Source: Vicinamibacteraceae bacterium (GTDB taxonomy: Bacteria; Acidobacteriota; Vicinamibacteria; Vicinamibacterales; JAFNAJ01). From it: a DNA stretch of 49,947 nucleotides. A model generated the notes under the pieces. The model was not told the DNA's origin, did not search any database, and worked only from the letters and a program-made list of their open reading frames with translations. The position numbers and the translations under genes are program-made. This document shows, piece after piece, positions 17,308 to 26,502 of the stretch; within the stretch, counting starts at the first letter, position 1, and each line of letters opens with the position of its first letter. Location: assembly GCA_023384595.1 (NCBI GenBank), contig JAHDVQ010000008.1:5533-55479 (forward strand), in the 5' to 3' direction.

Positions 17308-17601
17308 ATGGCGATTTCGTCCATTTCCGGCAGTATCCAGACGCCTCCACTCCTGCCTCGCGGCGACGAGTCCCGGAGTCCGGCCCAGGGCTTCGCGCAG
17401 TCGCTCTCGAAGCTGGTGGAGTCGGTGGAGGAATCCAACTCGCGCGCCAACACCGCGGTGGCCGACATGCTCGCGGGCCGCGGCGACGTGCACGACGCGA
17501 TGATTGCGCTGCAGAAGGCCGACCTGTCGCTGCAGTTCACCGTGCAGGTCCGCAACAAGCTCGTGCAGGCCTACCAGGAAATCATGCGCATGCCCGTGTA
17601 A
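17308..17601 (+). CDS. fliE: Hook-basal body protein FliE
   Basis: The 97-residue protein ends in the FliE signature: [18 protein letters not shown] then [17 protein letters not shown]. FliE joins the MS ring to the rod and helps open the export gate. It starts three bases after flgC. The N-terminal half is poorly conserved and Pro/Ser-rich, as in other FliE proteins. Confidence 0.95.
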   Translation: MAISSISGSIQTPPLLPRGDESRSPAQGFAQSLSKLVESVEESNSRANTAVADMLAGRGDVHDAMIALQKADLSLQFTVQVRNKLVQAYQEIMRMPV

Positions 17602-17625
17602 CCGGGCCACTTTCCGAGATCGGCG

Positions 17626-19302
17626 ATGCCGCTCCTCCTCGAACAGCTCAAGACCCGCCTGGCGCGCCTCGGCGAGACCTTCTCGCCCGGGCAGCTCCTG
17701 TCGATGGCCGGCGCCTTCCTTGTCGTCGTCGGCGTGCTCGTCGGCTCGGCGTGGTACCTGAACACGCCGTCCTATCGCGTGCTCTTCTCCGATCTCGACG
17801 CCGAGTCCGCCGCCGAAGTCGTCGATCGGCTACGCGCGCAGGACGTGCCCTACGAGCTCGCCGACGGCGGCCGCACCGTGCGCGTTCCCGACGACCAGAT
17901 CGACCAGCTCCGCCTCGACTTCTCGTCGAGGGGGCTCCCCGAAACCGGGCGCATCGGCTTCGAGATCTTCGACCGCACCCAGTTCGGCGCCACGGAGTTC
18001 CTCGAACAGGTCAACTACCGTCGGGCGCTCGAGGGCGAGATCGCCCGCACGATCTCGACCATCGCCGAGATCGCCAGCGCCCGGGTCCACATCGCCATGG
18101 CCAAGGACTCGCTCTTCGGCGACCGCGTGCAGCCCGCCAAGGCCTCGGTCATCCTGAAGCTCCGGCATCAGGGACGCACGCTGGCGCCGGCCACGGTGCA
18201 GGGCATTGCGAGTCTGGTCGCGGCCTCGGTCGAGGGCCTGCGGCCCGAGGCCGTCGTGGTGATGGACAACTACGGGCGTCCACTGGTACGGCCGGTCGAC
18301 GAGGCCGATGCCCCGCTCGGCAGCGCCGAGGTCGAGCGGCAGCAGCGGTTCGAGCGCGAGCTGGCCACGCGCGTCGTGGCGCTGCTCGAACCGGTGGTCG
18401 GTGAAGACCGCGTGCGGGTGAACGTCGCCGCCAGGCTGAGCGCGGCCTCCGAGGATCGAGTCGAGGAGTCCTGGGACCCGAACGCCGTCGTGCGCAGTCG
18501 GGCCGTGACGCAGGAGGGCGGCCCCGGGGCCGGAGGCAGCGCGGGCATTGCGGGCGCGCGCGCCAACCTGCCCGGACCGGTCGCGCCGGGAGCCACCACG
18601 CCCGCGACGCCGACGCAGGCGCCCGCGCCGGCCCAGGTCGCCGCCGCTGCCGTGCCGGGACGCAGTTCCGAGACGACCAACTACGAGATCGGCAAGGTGG
18701 TGCGCCGCACCGTGCGCCCGCGAGGCGACGTCGAGCGCATCTCGGTCGCCGTCATCCTCGACGACGAGCACGCCGTGCAGAAGAAGGACGACGGCAGCAC
18801 CGCACGGACCACGAAGCCGCGCGATCCGGCGGAGATGCAGAAGATCCACGGCCTGGTGGCGGCGGCGGTCGGCCTCGACGCGGCGCGCGGCGATCAGCTG
18901 ACGGTCGAGAACGTGGCCTTCGAGGAAGTGGTGTCCGACGATGTGGCCCCGCCCACGATGCTCGAGCGCTCGGCGCCCGTGCTGAAGGAGGTCGGACGCG
19001 TGGTGGCCGTCATCGTCCTCGGGGTGCTGGCGTTCCTGCTCGTCGGTCGTCCGATGCTCCGGCCTCGCGCGGTGGCGGCCCAGGTGTCGGTGCGCCACAT
19101 CGGTCCGGAACAGCTTCCGCGCACCATCGAGGAACTTGAAGGGGAGATCGAGGCCCAGCTCGACGCCGAGGTCGCGGCGCGGATGCCCAGCCGCCGCGTG
19201 CCCGTGCTGAGCAAGCGCCTTGGCCAGATGGCGCAGAAGGAACCCGACAGCGCCGCGCGCCTGATGCGCGCCTGGCTCCTCGAGGACCGGGCCAAGTCAT
19301 GA
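17626..19302 (+). CDS. fliF: Flagellar MS-ring protein FliF
   Basis: This 558-residue protein has two membrane helices (about 24-44 and 460-480) flanking a large periplasmic region with YscJ/FliF ring modules (LFSDLDAESAAEVVDRL, FGATEFLEQVNYRRALEGEIARTI, ARVHIAMAKDSLF). A long Ala/Pro-rich linker (about 295-345) interrupts the C-terminal ring domain. The cytoplasmic tail should bind FliG. FliF forms the MS ring that houses the export gate. The stop overlaps fliG (ATGA). Length is typical. Confidence 0.96.
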   Translation: MPLLLEQLKTRLARLGETFSPGQLLSMAGAFLVVVGVLVGSAWYLNTPSYRVLFSDLDAESAAEVVDRLRAQDVPYELADGGRTVRVPDDQIDQLRLDFSSRGLPETGRIGFEIFDRTQFGATEFLEQVNYRRALEGEIARTISTIAEIASARVHIAMAKDSLFGDRVQPAKASVILKLRHQGRTLAPATVQGIASLVAASVEGLRPEAVVVMDNYGRPLVRPVDEADAPLGSAEVERQQRFERELATRVVALLEPVVGEDRVRVNVAARLSAASEDRVEESWDPNAVVRSRAVTQEGGPGAGGSAGIAGARANLPGPVAPGATTPATPTQAPAPAQVAAAAVPGRSSETTNYEIGKVVRRTVRPRGDVERISVAVILDDEHAVQKKDDGSTARTTKPRDPAEMQKIHGLVAAAVGLDAARGDQLTVENVAFEEVVSDDVAPPTMLERSAPVLKEVGRVVAVIVLGVLAFLLVGRPMLRPRAVAAQVSVRHIGPEQLPRTIEELEGEIEAQLDAEVAARMPSRRVPVLSKRLGQMAQKEPDSAARLMRAWLLEDRAKS

Positions 19303-20393
19303 GTGCCGCTGCCGCCCCCGCCCCCGCGTCCCCTGCCGGCGCTCAGTCCGCGACGGCCCCCGCGCCGCCCATTGCCGTGGTCACGCCGAAGGCGGCCCCG
19401 AGCGGGCTGAAGAAGGCCGCCATCGTGACGCTCCTCATCGGCGAGGAGGTCGCCGGCGAGATCTTCAAGCACCTGAGCGAAGAGGAAATCGAGCAGGTGG
19501 CGCGCGAGGTCGCGACGCTGGGACGCGTCGACCCCGACGAGGGGGCGACGGTCCTCGAAGAGTTCCTCACGATGTTCCAGGCGGCGGAGTACCTCACGCG
19601 CGGCGGCGTCGAGTACGCCCAGAAGCTGCTGGTGAAGACCCTGGGACCCGAGATGGCGCGCCGCGTCCTCGAGCGCGTCGTGAAGTCGTTCCAGTCCACG
19701 ATGGCCTTCAACAGCCTCGAGAAGGCCGACCCCCAGCAGCTCTCGAAGTTCATCCTGACCGAGCACCCGCAGACGATCGCGCTCATCCTCGCGCACCTCA
19801 AGCCCGGGCAGGCGGCGCAGCTCCTGAACTCGCTGCCGGAGGACCTGCGCGTCGAGGTGCTGACGCGCATGGCGAGCCTCGACGAGATTTCACCCGAAGT
19901 CATCTCGCGCATCTCGTCGGTCATCGAGCAGCGGCTGAAGACCCTCGGCGGCTCCACCCACGAGTCCTATGGTGGCGTGCGCGCGGTCGCGGAGCTGTTG
20001 AACCGGCTCGATCGCAACGTGAGCCAGCCGGTGCTCGAGGCCATCGAGGGCCAGTCGCCCGACCTGGCCGTCTCGATCCGCAATCTGATGTTCGTCTTCG
20101 ACGACCTCCAGGGCGTCGAGGACTCGGCGCTCCGCGAGATCGTGCAGCGCGCCGACAAGCGCGTCCTCACCGTGGCCCTCAAGGGCGCCAACGAAGAGAT
20201 CCGCAACCGCTTCTTCGCGAACATGTCGAAGCGCGCCGCCGAGATGATCCGCGAGGAGATGGAGGTGCTCGGCGCCGTACGCCTGCGCGAAGTCGAGAAG
20301 GCGCAGCACGAGATTGTCGCCATCGCGCGCAAGCTCGAGGAAGAAGGCCTGCTCACGACGGGCGCCGCCGCTGGAGAACCGTATGTCGTGTAG
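19299..20393 (+). CDS. fliG: Flagellar motor switch protein FliG
   Basis: The 364-residue protein has an Ala/Pro-rich N-terminal extension of about 35 residues, then the three FliG domains. Recognisable blocks are KKAAIVTLLIGEEVAGEIFKH (N), EHPQTIALILAHLKPGQAAQLL with an EHPQTIA motif (middle), and FVFDDL plus RAAEMIREEMEVLGAVRL (C-terminal torque domain). FliG couples the stator to rotor rotation and binds FliF and FliM. Its start overlaps the fliF stop and its end overlaps fliH. The N-terminal extension is longer than in enterobacteria. Confidence 0.96.
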   Translation: MSAAAAPAPASPAGAQSATAPAPPIAVVTPKAAPSGLKKAAIVTLLIGEEVAGEIFKHLSEEEIEQVAREVATLGRVDPDEGATVLEEFLTMFQAAEYLTRGGVEYAQKLLVKTLGPEMARRVLERVVKSFQSTMAFNSLEKADPQQLSKFILTEHPQTIALILAHLKPGQAAQLLNSLPEDLRVEVLTRMASLDEISPEVISRISSVIEQRLKTLGGSTHESYGGVRAVAELLNRLDRNVSQPVLEAIEGQSPDLAVSIRNLMFVFDDLQGVEDSALREIVQRADKRVLTVALKGANEEIRNRFFANMSKRAAEMIREEMEVLGAVRLREVEKAQHEIVAIARKLEEEGLLTTGAAAGEPYVV

Positions 20394-21120
20394 GGCGGCG
20401 CGCGTCACGGTGGCCGAGGGCGTTGAGCGCTTTGCGTGGACCTCGCTGTCCGAGGGCCCCTTCGAGGCTCCTTACGTGGTCTTCGATGCCGGGGGAGGCG
20501 CCGCGGCTGGTGCCGGAAGCCACCCGGCCGCCATCCCGGCGGCCGCCGCCCAGATTCCGCCGCCACCGAGCGACGCCGAGGTCGAGGCCCGGCTCGCGGC
20601 CCTCGAACGCGATGCCTTCGCGAAGGGCTATGCGCAAGGCGAGCGCGCGGGACTCGAGGCGGGCGGGAAACGCGCCGAAGCCATGCTGCGCCGCATGGCG
20701 CACACCCTCGACGAGCTCGCGAGCCTGCGCGAGACGATGATGCGGCAGACCGAGCAGCAGCTGGTGCGGCTCGCGCTGACCCTCGCGCGGCGTGTCGTGC
20801 AGCGCGAGATCAGCCAGGATCCGGAGATCATCGCCGCCATTGCGCATGTGGCGCTCGACAAGCTGGCGCCGAGCGGACCGGCGACCATCCGGCTGCATCC
20901 CGAGGATCACGCGGTCGTCGTCGGCAGCCGTCCCGACGCCTGGCGTGATACCCAGGTGCGCGTGGTGGCCGACCCGAACCTCGCGCGAGGCGGTTGCATC
21001 GTCGAATCGGACTTCGGCCAGATCGACGCGTCGGTCGAGGCGCAGTTCGGTGAGCTGACCGAGGCGCTCCTCGAGCGCCACGAGGGCTTGGGCGCGCCCG
21101 GGGAGTTGCCCGGTGAGTGA
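20383..21120 (+). CDS. fliH: Flagellar export apparatus regulator FliH
   Basis: The 245-residue protein has a Pro-rich N-terminus, a GxxxG-like helix (KGYAQGERAGLEAGGKRAEA) and the C-terminal FliH/V-ATPase E-like domain (LALTLARRVVQREISQDPEII; LHPEDHAVV; ARGGCIVESDFGQIDASVEAQ). FliH holds FliI inactive and docks it at the export gate and C-ring. The ATG at 20383 overlaps the fliG end by 11 bases; upstream in-frame codons are within fliG and unlike FliH. It overlaps fliI by 8 bases. Confidence 0.92.
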   Translation: MSCRAARVTVAEGVERFAWTSLSEGPFEAPYVVFDAGGGAAAGAGSHPAAIPAAAAQIPPPPSDAEVEARLAALERDAFAKGYAQGERAGLEAGGKRAEAMLRRMAHTLDELASLRETMMRQTEQQLVRLALTLARRVVQREISQDPEIIAAIAHVALDKLAPSGPATIRLHPEDHAVVVGSRPDAWRDTQVRVVADPNLARGGCIVESDFGQIDASVEAQFGELTEALLERHEGLGAPGELPGE

Positions 21121-22423
21121 GTTCACGCTCGGCCGCTCCCTCGATCGCGCGCGGTGCGTCGACCCGTTGCCCGTGAGCGGGCAGGTCGTCCGCACGGTGG
21201 GGCTACTCGTCGAATCGCGCGGCCCGCGGGCCCACGTCGGCGAGCTGTGCGAGCTTCGCCCCGCGGCGGGCGGCAAACGCCTCGCCCTGGAGGTCGTCGG
21301 ATTCCGCGACGGTCTCCTGCAGACCGTCCCCCTTGGCACGACCGCGGGCATCCGCCCGGGCGACCGCATCGTCGCGCGCGGCGGCACCGCGTCGGTGGGC
21401 GTTGGGCCGGGGCTGCTCGGCCGCGTCGTCGACGCGCTGGGCCGGCCGCTCGACGGGCTCGGACCTCTCCAGACGGCGGCGGACTATCCGTTGCACCCAC
21501 CTCCCATGAACCCACTCGAGCGCGACCCCGTCGTCGCGCCGCTGGGGACCGGCGTGCGGACCATCGATGGCCTGCTCACGTGCGGCCGCGGACAGCGGCT
21601 CGGCCTCTTCGGCGGAAGCGGCGTCGGCAAGAGCACGCTGCTCGGGATGATGGCGCGGGGCACGGCGGCCGACGTGTCGATCATCGCGCTGGTCGGCGAA
21701 CGCGGCCGCGAGGTGCGCGCCTTCCTCGAGCAGGACCTGGGTCCCGAGGGCCTGGCCCGGTCGGTCGTCGTCGTCTCGACCTCCGACAACCCGCCGCTCA
21801 TGCGCCTGCGGGCGGCCTGGGCCGCGACGGCCATTGCCGAGTATTTCCGCGACCAGGGCAGGAACGTGCTCCTGATGATGGACTCGGTCACGCGATTCGC
21901 GATGGCCCAGCGCGAGGTCGGCCTCGCCGCCGGCGAGCCGCCGACCGCCAAGGGCTACCCGCCGTCGGTCTTCGCCATGCTGCCGTCGGTGCTCGAGCGC
22001 GCGGGGAACGTGCGCGGGCGGGGGAGCATCACCGGCTTCTACACGGTGCTCGTCGAGGGCGACGACACCAACGAACCGGTGTCCGATCACGTCCGATCCA
22101 TCCTCGACGGGCACATCGTGCTGTCGAGGGCGCTGGCCGCGCGCAATCACTATCCGGCCATCGACGTCCTGCAGAGCGTGAGCCGCACGATGCCCGACGT
22201 GGCGAGCGTGGAACACCGGACCAAGGCCGGGCAGGTGCGCGACTGGCTGGCGACCATCCGCAACTCCGAGGACCTCGTGAACGTGGGCGCGTACGTGCCC
22301 GGCACCAACCCGCGCATCGACGACGCGCTCGGACGCCGCGACGTCATCGAGGCCTTCCTGCGGCAGCCGGCCGACGACCTGCAGCCGTTCGACGGCGCCC
22401 TTGCCGCGCTGGGCTCGCTCTAG
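21113..22423 (+). CDS. fliI: Flagellum-specific ATPase FliI
   Basis: This 436-residue ATPase has Walker A GGSGVGKS (167-174), Walker B LLMMDSVTRFA and the F-type ATPase beta-like core, including GERGREVRAFLE and PPTAKGYPPSVFAMLPSVLERAG. FliI energises unfolding and delivery of export substrates. The GTG start at 21113 lies inside the fliH end. A 116-base gap containing a hairpin follows before fliJ, one of the few breaks in the operon. Confidence 0.96.
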   Translation: MSEFTLGRSLDRARCVDPLPVSGQVVRTVGLLVESRGPRAHVGELCELRPAAGGKRLALEVVGFRDGLLQTVPLGTTAGIRPGDRIVARGGTASVGVGPGLLGRVVDALGRPLDGLGPLQTAADYPLHPPPMNPLERDPVVAPLGTGVRTIDGLLTCGRGQRLGLFGGSGVGKSTLLGMMARGTAADVSIIALVGERGREVRAFLEQDLGPEGLARSVVVVSTSDNPPLMRLRAAWAATAIAEYFRDQGRNVLLMMDSVTRFAMAQREVGLAAGEPPTAKGYPPSVFAMLPSVLERAGNVRGRGSITGFYTVLVEGDDTNEPVSDHVRSILDGHIVLSRALAARNHYPAIDVLQSVSRTMPDVASVEHRTKAGQVRDWLATIRNSEDLVNVGAYVPGTNPRIDDALGRRDVIEAFLRQPADDLQPFDGALAALGSL

Positions 22424-22499
22424 GCGGTCCTCATGACTGGTCTGGACGCCCCCGTAACGGTCATCGGCATGACGTGCTCGAAGTTGAGCCGGCCGGCGA

Positions 22500-22530
22500 G
22501 CCGACACTTGGCGCGAATTCGCGTGTCGGC
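22500..22530. other. Hairpin upstream of fliJ
   Basis: GCCGACAC (22500-22507) and GTGTCGGC (22523-22530) are exact inverted repeats. The 15-base loop contains the palindrome GCGAATTCGC (22513-22522). It ends ten bases before the fliJ ATG, so it could mask or set translation initiation. No T-run follows. Nothing else was recognised in the 22424-22539 gap. Confidence 0.5.
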
Positions 22531-22539
22531 GAGGCACCG

Positions 22540-23037
22540 ATGAAGGCGTTCCGCTTCAGCGCGGAAGCCGCGCTCGACCTGCGGAAGCGGCAGGACGAAG
22601 AAGCGCAGCGCGCGCTGGCGGCGGCCGAGACGCTGGCGCAGCGGGCCGAACGCGCCCGCGACGACGCGCAGGCGCGGCTCGACGCGACGATTGCGGAGGC
22701 CTCCACGCGCGAGCGCGAAGCGGGGGCGCTCACCTGGCAAGTCTGGTATCGAAATTGGATTGAAGGCTTGCGCCGCGATCTGGCACGTCGCGAGCACGAG
22801 CTGCAGGAGCGGCGCACGGAGGTGCGCCGGTGCGCCGCGCGCGCCCTCGAGGCGCGCAGGAAGCGCAAGTCGCTCGAACGCTATCGCGAGCGGTCGTACG
22901 AGGCGTGGCAGGATGCCGTCGCCCACGAGGAGCAGCAGGCGATGGACGAACTCGCCACGCTGCGGTTCACGCGCAGCAGGGAGGCATGCGGTGACAATCA
23001 CGGAAACGAACGGGGCCAGCACCACGGGCGCGGCTAG
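22540..23037 (+). CDS. fliJ: Flagellar export chaperone FliJ
   Basis: The 165-residue protein is almost wholly coiled coil, starting [21 protein letters not shown], the usual FliJ opening, and rich in Arg/Glu/Ala. FliJ is the central stalk of the FliI ring and contacts FlhA. Similarity ends around LATLRF; the last ~20 residues overlap the flgD start by 47 bases and are Gly/His/Asn-rich, so the extended tail may be incidental. FliJ is the weakly conserved member of the set; position after fliI supports it. Confidence 0.85.
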   Translation: MKAFRFSAEAALDLRKRQDEEAQRALAAAETLAQRAERARDDAQARLDATIAEASTREREAGALTWQVWYRNWIEGLRRDLARREHELQERRTEVRRCAARALEARRKRKSLERYRERSYEAWQDAVAHEEQQAMDELATLRFTRSREACGDNHGNERGQHHGRG

Positions 23038-23293
23038 CACGAGCGGCGCGGCCGCCGCGCCGAACCAGAACACGCTGGGGCAGGACGCGTTCCTGAAGCT
23101 GCTCGTCACGCAGCTGCAGCACCAGGACCCGACCAAGCCCAAGGACGATCTCGAGTTCATCGGACAGCTGGCGACCTTCAGTTCGCTCGAGAAGCTGACC
23201 GAGATCGCCGCGTCGATGAAGCAGTTGACGGCGGCGATCGCCGGCGCGGGCGCGGCCCCGGACGCCGGGCCCACCACGGAAGGAGTGGCGTAA
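22991..23293 (+). CDS. flgD: Minimal hook-cap protein FlgD
   Basis: The 100-residue product has the conserved FlgD N-terminal region: [41 protein letters not shown]. It stops about 40 residues later in a Gly/Ala-rich tail, so the Ig-like/Tudor C-terminal domains of roughly 220-residue FlgD proteins are absent. The GTG at 22991 follows AGGGAGG and gives a normal FlgD opening. It overlaps fliJ upstream and its TAA overlaps the flgE ATG. FlgD scaffolds hook assembly; this short form keeps only the cap/export part. Confidence 0.88.
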   Translation: MTITETNGASTTGAASTSGAAAAPNQNTLGQDAFLKLLVTQLQHQDPTKPKDDLEFIGQLATFSSLEKLTEIAASMKQLTAAIAGAGAAPDAGPTTEGVA

Positions 23294-24570
23294 TGGCCGT
23301 TGGATCATTCTCGGCAGGCCTTTCGGGGCTCAATGCCAACGCGACCTACCTGAGCGTCATTGGCAACAACCTCGCGAACATCAACACCGTCGGCTTCAAG
23401 GCGAGCAGCGTCAACTTCGTCGATCTCGTGAGCCAGCAGGTCGGCGGCGGCAGCGCCAACCCGATGCAGGTGGGTCTGGGCGTCACGACCGGCTCGATCT
23501 CGCCCGTCTTCAGCCAGGGCGCTCCCCAGAGCACCCGCGAGGCGACCAACGTCGCCCTGCAGGGCAGCGGGTTCTTCGTGGTCAGCCAGGGCAACGGCAA
23601 CGCCTACACGCGCGACGGCAGCTTCAGCTTCAACAGCGAGGGCAAGCTCGTGACGAGCGACGGCCTTGCCGTGCAGGGCTGGACGCAGGCCGATCCGATC
23701 ACCGGCGCCATCGTGACCACGGGACAGCTCGGCGACATCACGGTGCCGCCGGGTGTGCTGCGCCCGCCCGTGGCGACGACGCAGTTCTCGACGCTCAGCA
23801 ACCTGAGCGCGAAAGCCGCCGTCGGCGACACGTTCACCACGGCGGTCCAGATGTACGACGCGCTGGGCACCTCGCACGTCGTGACGATCACCTACACGAA
23901 GACCGGGCCGGGCGCCTGGAATTTCGAGGCGACCGTCCCGGGCGAGGATGTCACGGGCGGGACGGCGGGCACGCCGTTCCAGATCGGGTCGGGGTCGGTG
24001 GCCTTCGACGCCAACGGCGTGCTGACCAACGTCACGAGCGCCGGCGTGGCCGGAGCGCCGCAGGACATCCAGTTCACGACGCCGGCCTGGTCGAACGGGG
24101 CCGCCGCGAGCACGCTCAACTGGGATCTCGTGGACGCGGACGGCAAGCTCGCGCTCACCGGCTACGACGCGGCGTCGGCGACCTCGTCGAAGACCCAGAA
24201 CGGGTCGGCGGCGGGGATGGTCGACAACATCTCGATCCTGCCGGACGGCACCATCCAGGCCACCTTCGGCGCCGGGCAGACGGTCGCCGTCGGGAAGATC
24301 GCGATCGCGAATTTCAACAACCCCAAGGGGCTCATGAAGCTCGGCTCGAACCGGTACGGCGAGAGCCAGGCCGCCGGCATCCCCAACATCGGTGAGGCGG
24401 GGACCGGCGGACGCGGCACGCTCATCGGCAGCGCGCTGGAACAGTCCAACGTGGACATCGCGCAGGAGTTCACGCAGATGATCCTGGCGCAGCGCGGCTA
24501 TCAGGCGAACTCGAAGACCATCACGGTGTCCGATGAACTGCTGGTGGACACCCTGCAACTGAAGCGGTAA
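23293..24570 (+). CDS. flgE: Flagellar hook protein FlgE
   Basis: This 425-residue protein has the hook/rod N-terminal signature (LSGLNANATYLSVIGNNLANINTVGFKASS), a variable middle with FlgE D1/D2 repeats (TTQFSTLSNLSA; TTAVQMYDALGTSHVVTITY) and the C-terminal helix block (ALEQSNVDIAQEFTQMILAQRGYQANSKTI). It polymerises into the hook. The first base of its ATG is the last base of the flgD stop, so the two are tightly coupled. Confidence 0.96.
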   Translation: MAVGSFSAGLSGLNANATYLSVIGNNLANINTVGFKASSVNFVDLVSQQVGGGSANPMQVGLGVTTGSISPVFSQGAPQSTREATNVALQGSGFFVVSQGNGNAYTRDGSFSFNSEGKLVTSDGLAVQGWTQADPITGAIVTTGQLGDITVPPGVLRPPVATTQFSTLSNLSAKAAVGDTFTTAVQMYDALGTSHVVTITYTKTGPGAWNFEATVPGEDVTGGTAGTPFQIGSGSVAFDANGVLTNVTSAGVAGAPQDIQFTTPAWSNGAAASTLNWDLVDADGKLALTGYDAASATSSKTQNGSAAGMVDNISILPDGTIQATFGAGQTVAVGKIAIANFNNPKGLMKLGSNRYGESQAAGIPNIGEAGTGGRGTLIGSALEQSNVDIAQEFTQMILAQRGYQANSKTITVSDELLVDTLQLKR

Positions 24571-24573
24571 GCC

Positions 24574-26310
24574 GTGGCCTTCGACCTCCTTCTTGGCGGC
24601 GCGGGGGCCGCCGCGCCCGCGGGACCCGCGGGCGCGGCCGCCGCCGACGCCGAGTCGCGGCGCGCGGCGGAGCCGCGCGGCCGCGGCTTCGATGCCGCCG
24701 TCGACGAGGCGGTGGCACGACACGACCGGCCCGGGCCCGGCCGGGGCCGTGCGTCGCGACAACACCCCCCTCCGGCGGCGAAGGGCGAGCCGGCGGCGCG
24801 CGCCGATTCGATGGATGGCGCCAGGACCACTCCCGATCCACCGCGCGATGGCGGCACGACCGGAGTCGCGCGCGATGCCGACCCGGCCGGGCGCGATCGG
24901 GCCGTGCCGCCAGGCCAGCGCGACACGACGGCCGATGCCGAGCCCCACGAGCGCGACGCCGCGGCCGATGCCGAGCCCCACAATAGCGAGGCCGCGTCAG
25001 ATACCTCGGGGGCCTGGATCGGTCCCTCGGCGACGAGCCTGGGTCGAGACGGCGTCGGGCCCGCCGAGACAACGGCCGCCGACATCGTGACTGGCGATGC
25101 GGTCACGATGTCGTCGTCCGAGGAAGGCCTCCCGGACATCGCGTCGTCGACCCGGCCGGCGCAGGTGGCCCCCAGCCAGGATGGCTTCACGGGTGACGAA
25201 GGGCTTCCCGGGTCGAGCACTGACGCGGCGACAGCGGGGCAGGCTCTCCGCCCTGCGGCCACTGCAGCCATCCGTCCCGATGGGGCTGTCGCGTTCGAGG
25301 CGACCGGTGCGCACGCGCCCGTTGGCACTGCGCCCGCGCCGACGGCGACCGACGCGTCGAGCGTCGTCAGGGCGCCTGCCGGCGCCACGTCCGACGTCGC
25401 GCCGCCGGACTCGTCTTCGCCTGGTGTTCCCGGCCCCGGCTCGTCGCCGTCGGTCCCCGCTGCTGCGACCGCCAACGGCGGCGAGGCCGCTGGCGTTCGC
25501 GCTCTCGACGTGGAGGCCGTCGCTCTGACGGCGGCAGGGCAACAGCGCTCGCCGGTGGCCTCGATTTCCGACGACGACTCCGGCGCGCGGGGCGAGGCAA
25601 TCCGGTCGATGGCCGCCGCGCTGCGGCACGGTCGCGGCGACGCACCAGACGTGCGCGACCCTTCGGCCAGGCTCGAGATCTTCGGACACGAGCTGCGGCG
25701 GGCCATCGAAGCCGCCCTGCCGTCGTTCGAGGCGCCGGGGCGGGCCCAGGCGGCGTGGCTTCGAACGCTTGGGGCCCTGGCGGAGGCCGATCGATCAGCG
25801 ATGCCGCTCCCTGGAGCCGGACCCGACGCGCCGACGACCGTCCACGTGGCCGGCCCCGTCGCCTCCGCCACGGTGTACGGCACGATGTCTGGTCCGTTGC
25901 CCGCCGGCCGTTCTGACTTCGCCCCGCCCGGCCAGTTCGCCGACGCCGAGGTCGGCCAGCAGATCCTTCAGGGACTCCGCGTGCAGTGGCGCACGGGCGC
26001 GGGCGAGGCGCGGATCCATCTCCAGCCCGATCACCTCGGCGCGGTCGACATCGCGCTCAGGGTGTCGGATGGCGAGGTGCGCGCGGTCGTGCGTGCCGAG
26101 TCGCCGGCCGTGCAGGAGTGGATCGCGCGCCATCGCGACGATTTGAAGGCCGCGCTCGACGCCCAGGGCCTGACCCTCGAGGAACTCGACGTCGTGGTCG
26201 ATCCCGACGACCGGCGGCGTCGAGCACCCGGCGAGGCGGAGCCTCGACGGGTCGTCCGCCGCAACACCGGCGCGGCGGCCGAGGAGCGCCTCTTCGAGGT
26301 GCGCGTCTGA
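24574..26310 (+). CDS. fliK: Hook-length control protein FliK
   Basis: The 578-residue protein starts with a GTG three bases after flgE. About the first 430 residues are low-complexity Ala/Pro/Asp/Gly-rich, as in FliK rulers. The conserved C-terminal Flg_hook domain (about 455-535) has LQGLRVQWRTGAGEARIHL, QPDHLGAVDIALRVSDG and HRDDLKAALDAQGL. FliK measures the hook and triggers the FlhB substrate switch. The domain and the place after flgE support the call. The low-complexity part includes an 18-bp direct repeat. Confidence 0.9.
   Translation: MAFDLLLGGAGAAAPAGPAGAAAADAESRRAAEPRGRGFDAAVDEAVARHDRPGPGRGRASRQHPPPAAKGEPAARADSMDGARTTPDPPRDGGTTGVARDADPAGRDRAVPPGQRDTTADAEPHERDAAADAEPHNSEAASDTSGAWIGPSATSLGRDGVGPAETTAADIVTGDAVTMSSSEEGLPDIASSTRPAQVAPSQDGFTGDEGLPGSSTDAATAGQALRPAATAAIRPDGAVAFEATGAHAPVGTAPAPTATDASSVVRAPAGATSDVAPPDSSSPGVPGPGSSPSVPAAATANGGEAAGVRALDVEAVALTAAGQQRSPVASISDDDSGARGEAIRSMAAALRHGRGDAPDVRDPSARLEIFGHELRRAIEAALPSFEAPGRAQAAWLRTLGALAEADRSAMPLPGAGPDAPTTVHVAGPVASATVYGTMSGPLPAGRSDFAPPGQFADAEVGQQILQGLRVQWRTGAGEARIHLQPDHLGAVDIALRVSDGEVRAVVRAESPAVQEWIARHRDDLKAALDAQGLTLEELDVVVDPDDRRRRAPGEAEPRRVVRRNTGAAAEERLFEVRV
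24931..24981. repeat. 18-bp direct repeat inside fliK
   Basis: GCCGATGCCGAGCCCCAC occurs at 24931-24948 and again at 24964-24981, in frame, duplicating the peptide ADAEPH in the disordered FliK ruler. This could be a local duplication that alters ruler length. Confidence 0.85.
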
Positions 26311-26321
26311 GCGAGGGGTGT

Positions 26322-26343
26322 CGGCCGAGCGTCAACTCGGCCG
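26322..26343. terminator. Hairpin after fliK (terminator or activator site)
   Basis: CGGCCGAG (26322-26329) pairs perfectly with CTCGGCCG (26336-26343) around a 6-base loop, 12 bases after the fliK stop. There is no T-run, so termination is uncertain. It lies about 130 bases upstream of the predicted fliL sigma-54 start, so it could instead bind an activator. Confidence 0.4.
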
Positions 26344-26437
26344 TCGCCCCGTCTCGCGGTCCCGCCCCGCCCCCGGGCCCTGGACGCCAACACGCTGATT
26401 TTCTTAGCAATTCGAAGGTGCCTCGCCCCTGAGCGCT

Positions 26438-26452
26438 TGGCACCCGCCTTGC
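26438..26452 (+). promoter_or_regulatory. Sigma-54 promoter of the fliL operon
   Basis: TGGCAC-CCGCC-TTGC matches the sigma-54 consensus at every conserved position and in spacing (GG 26439-26440, GC 26451-26452). It lies in the largest gap of the flagellar run, 50 bases before the fliL ATG, with a predicted start near 26464. It defines a second transcription unit beginning with the export-gate genes. Confidence 0.72.
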
Positions 26453-26502
26453 CCTCTCGACGTTCGGATCGCCGGGCACATTCCCGGTGGATCCAATTGC
26501 GT

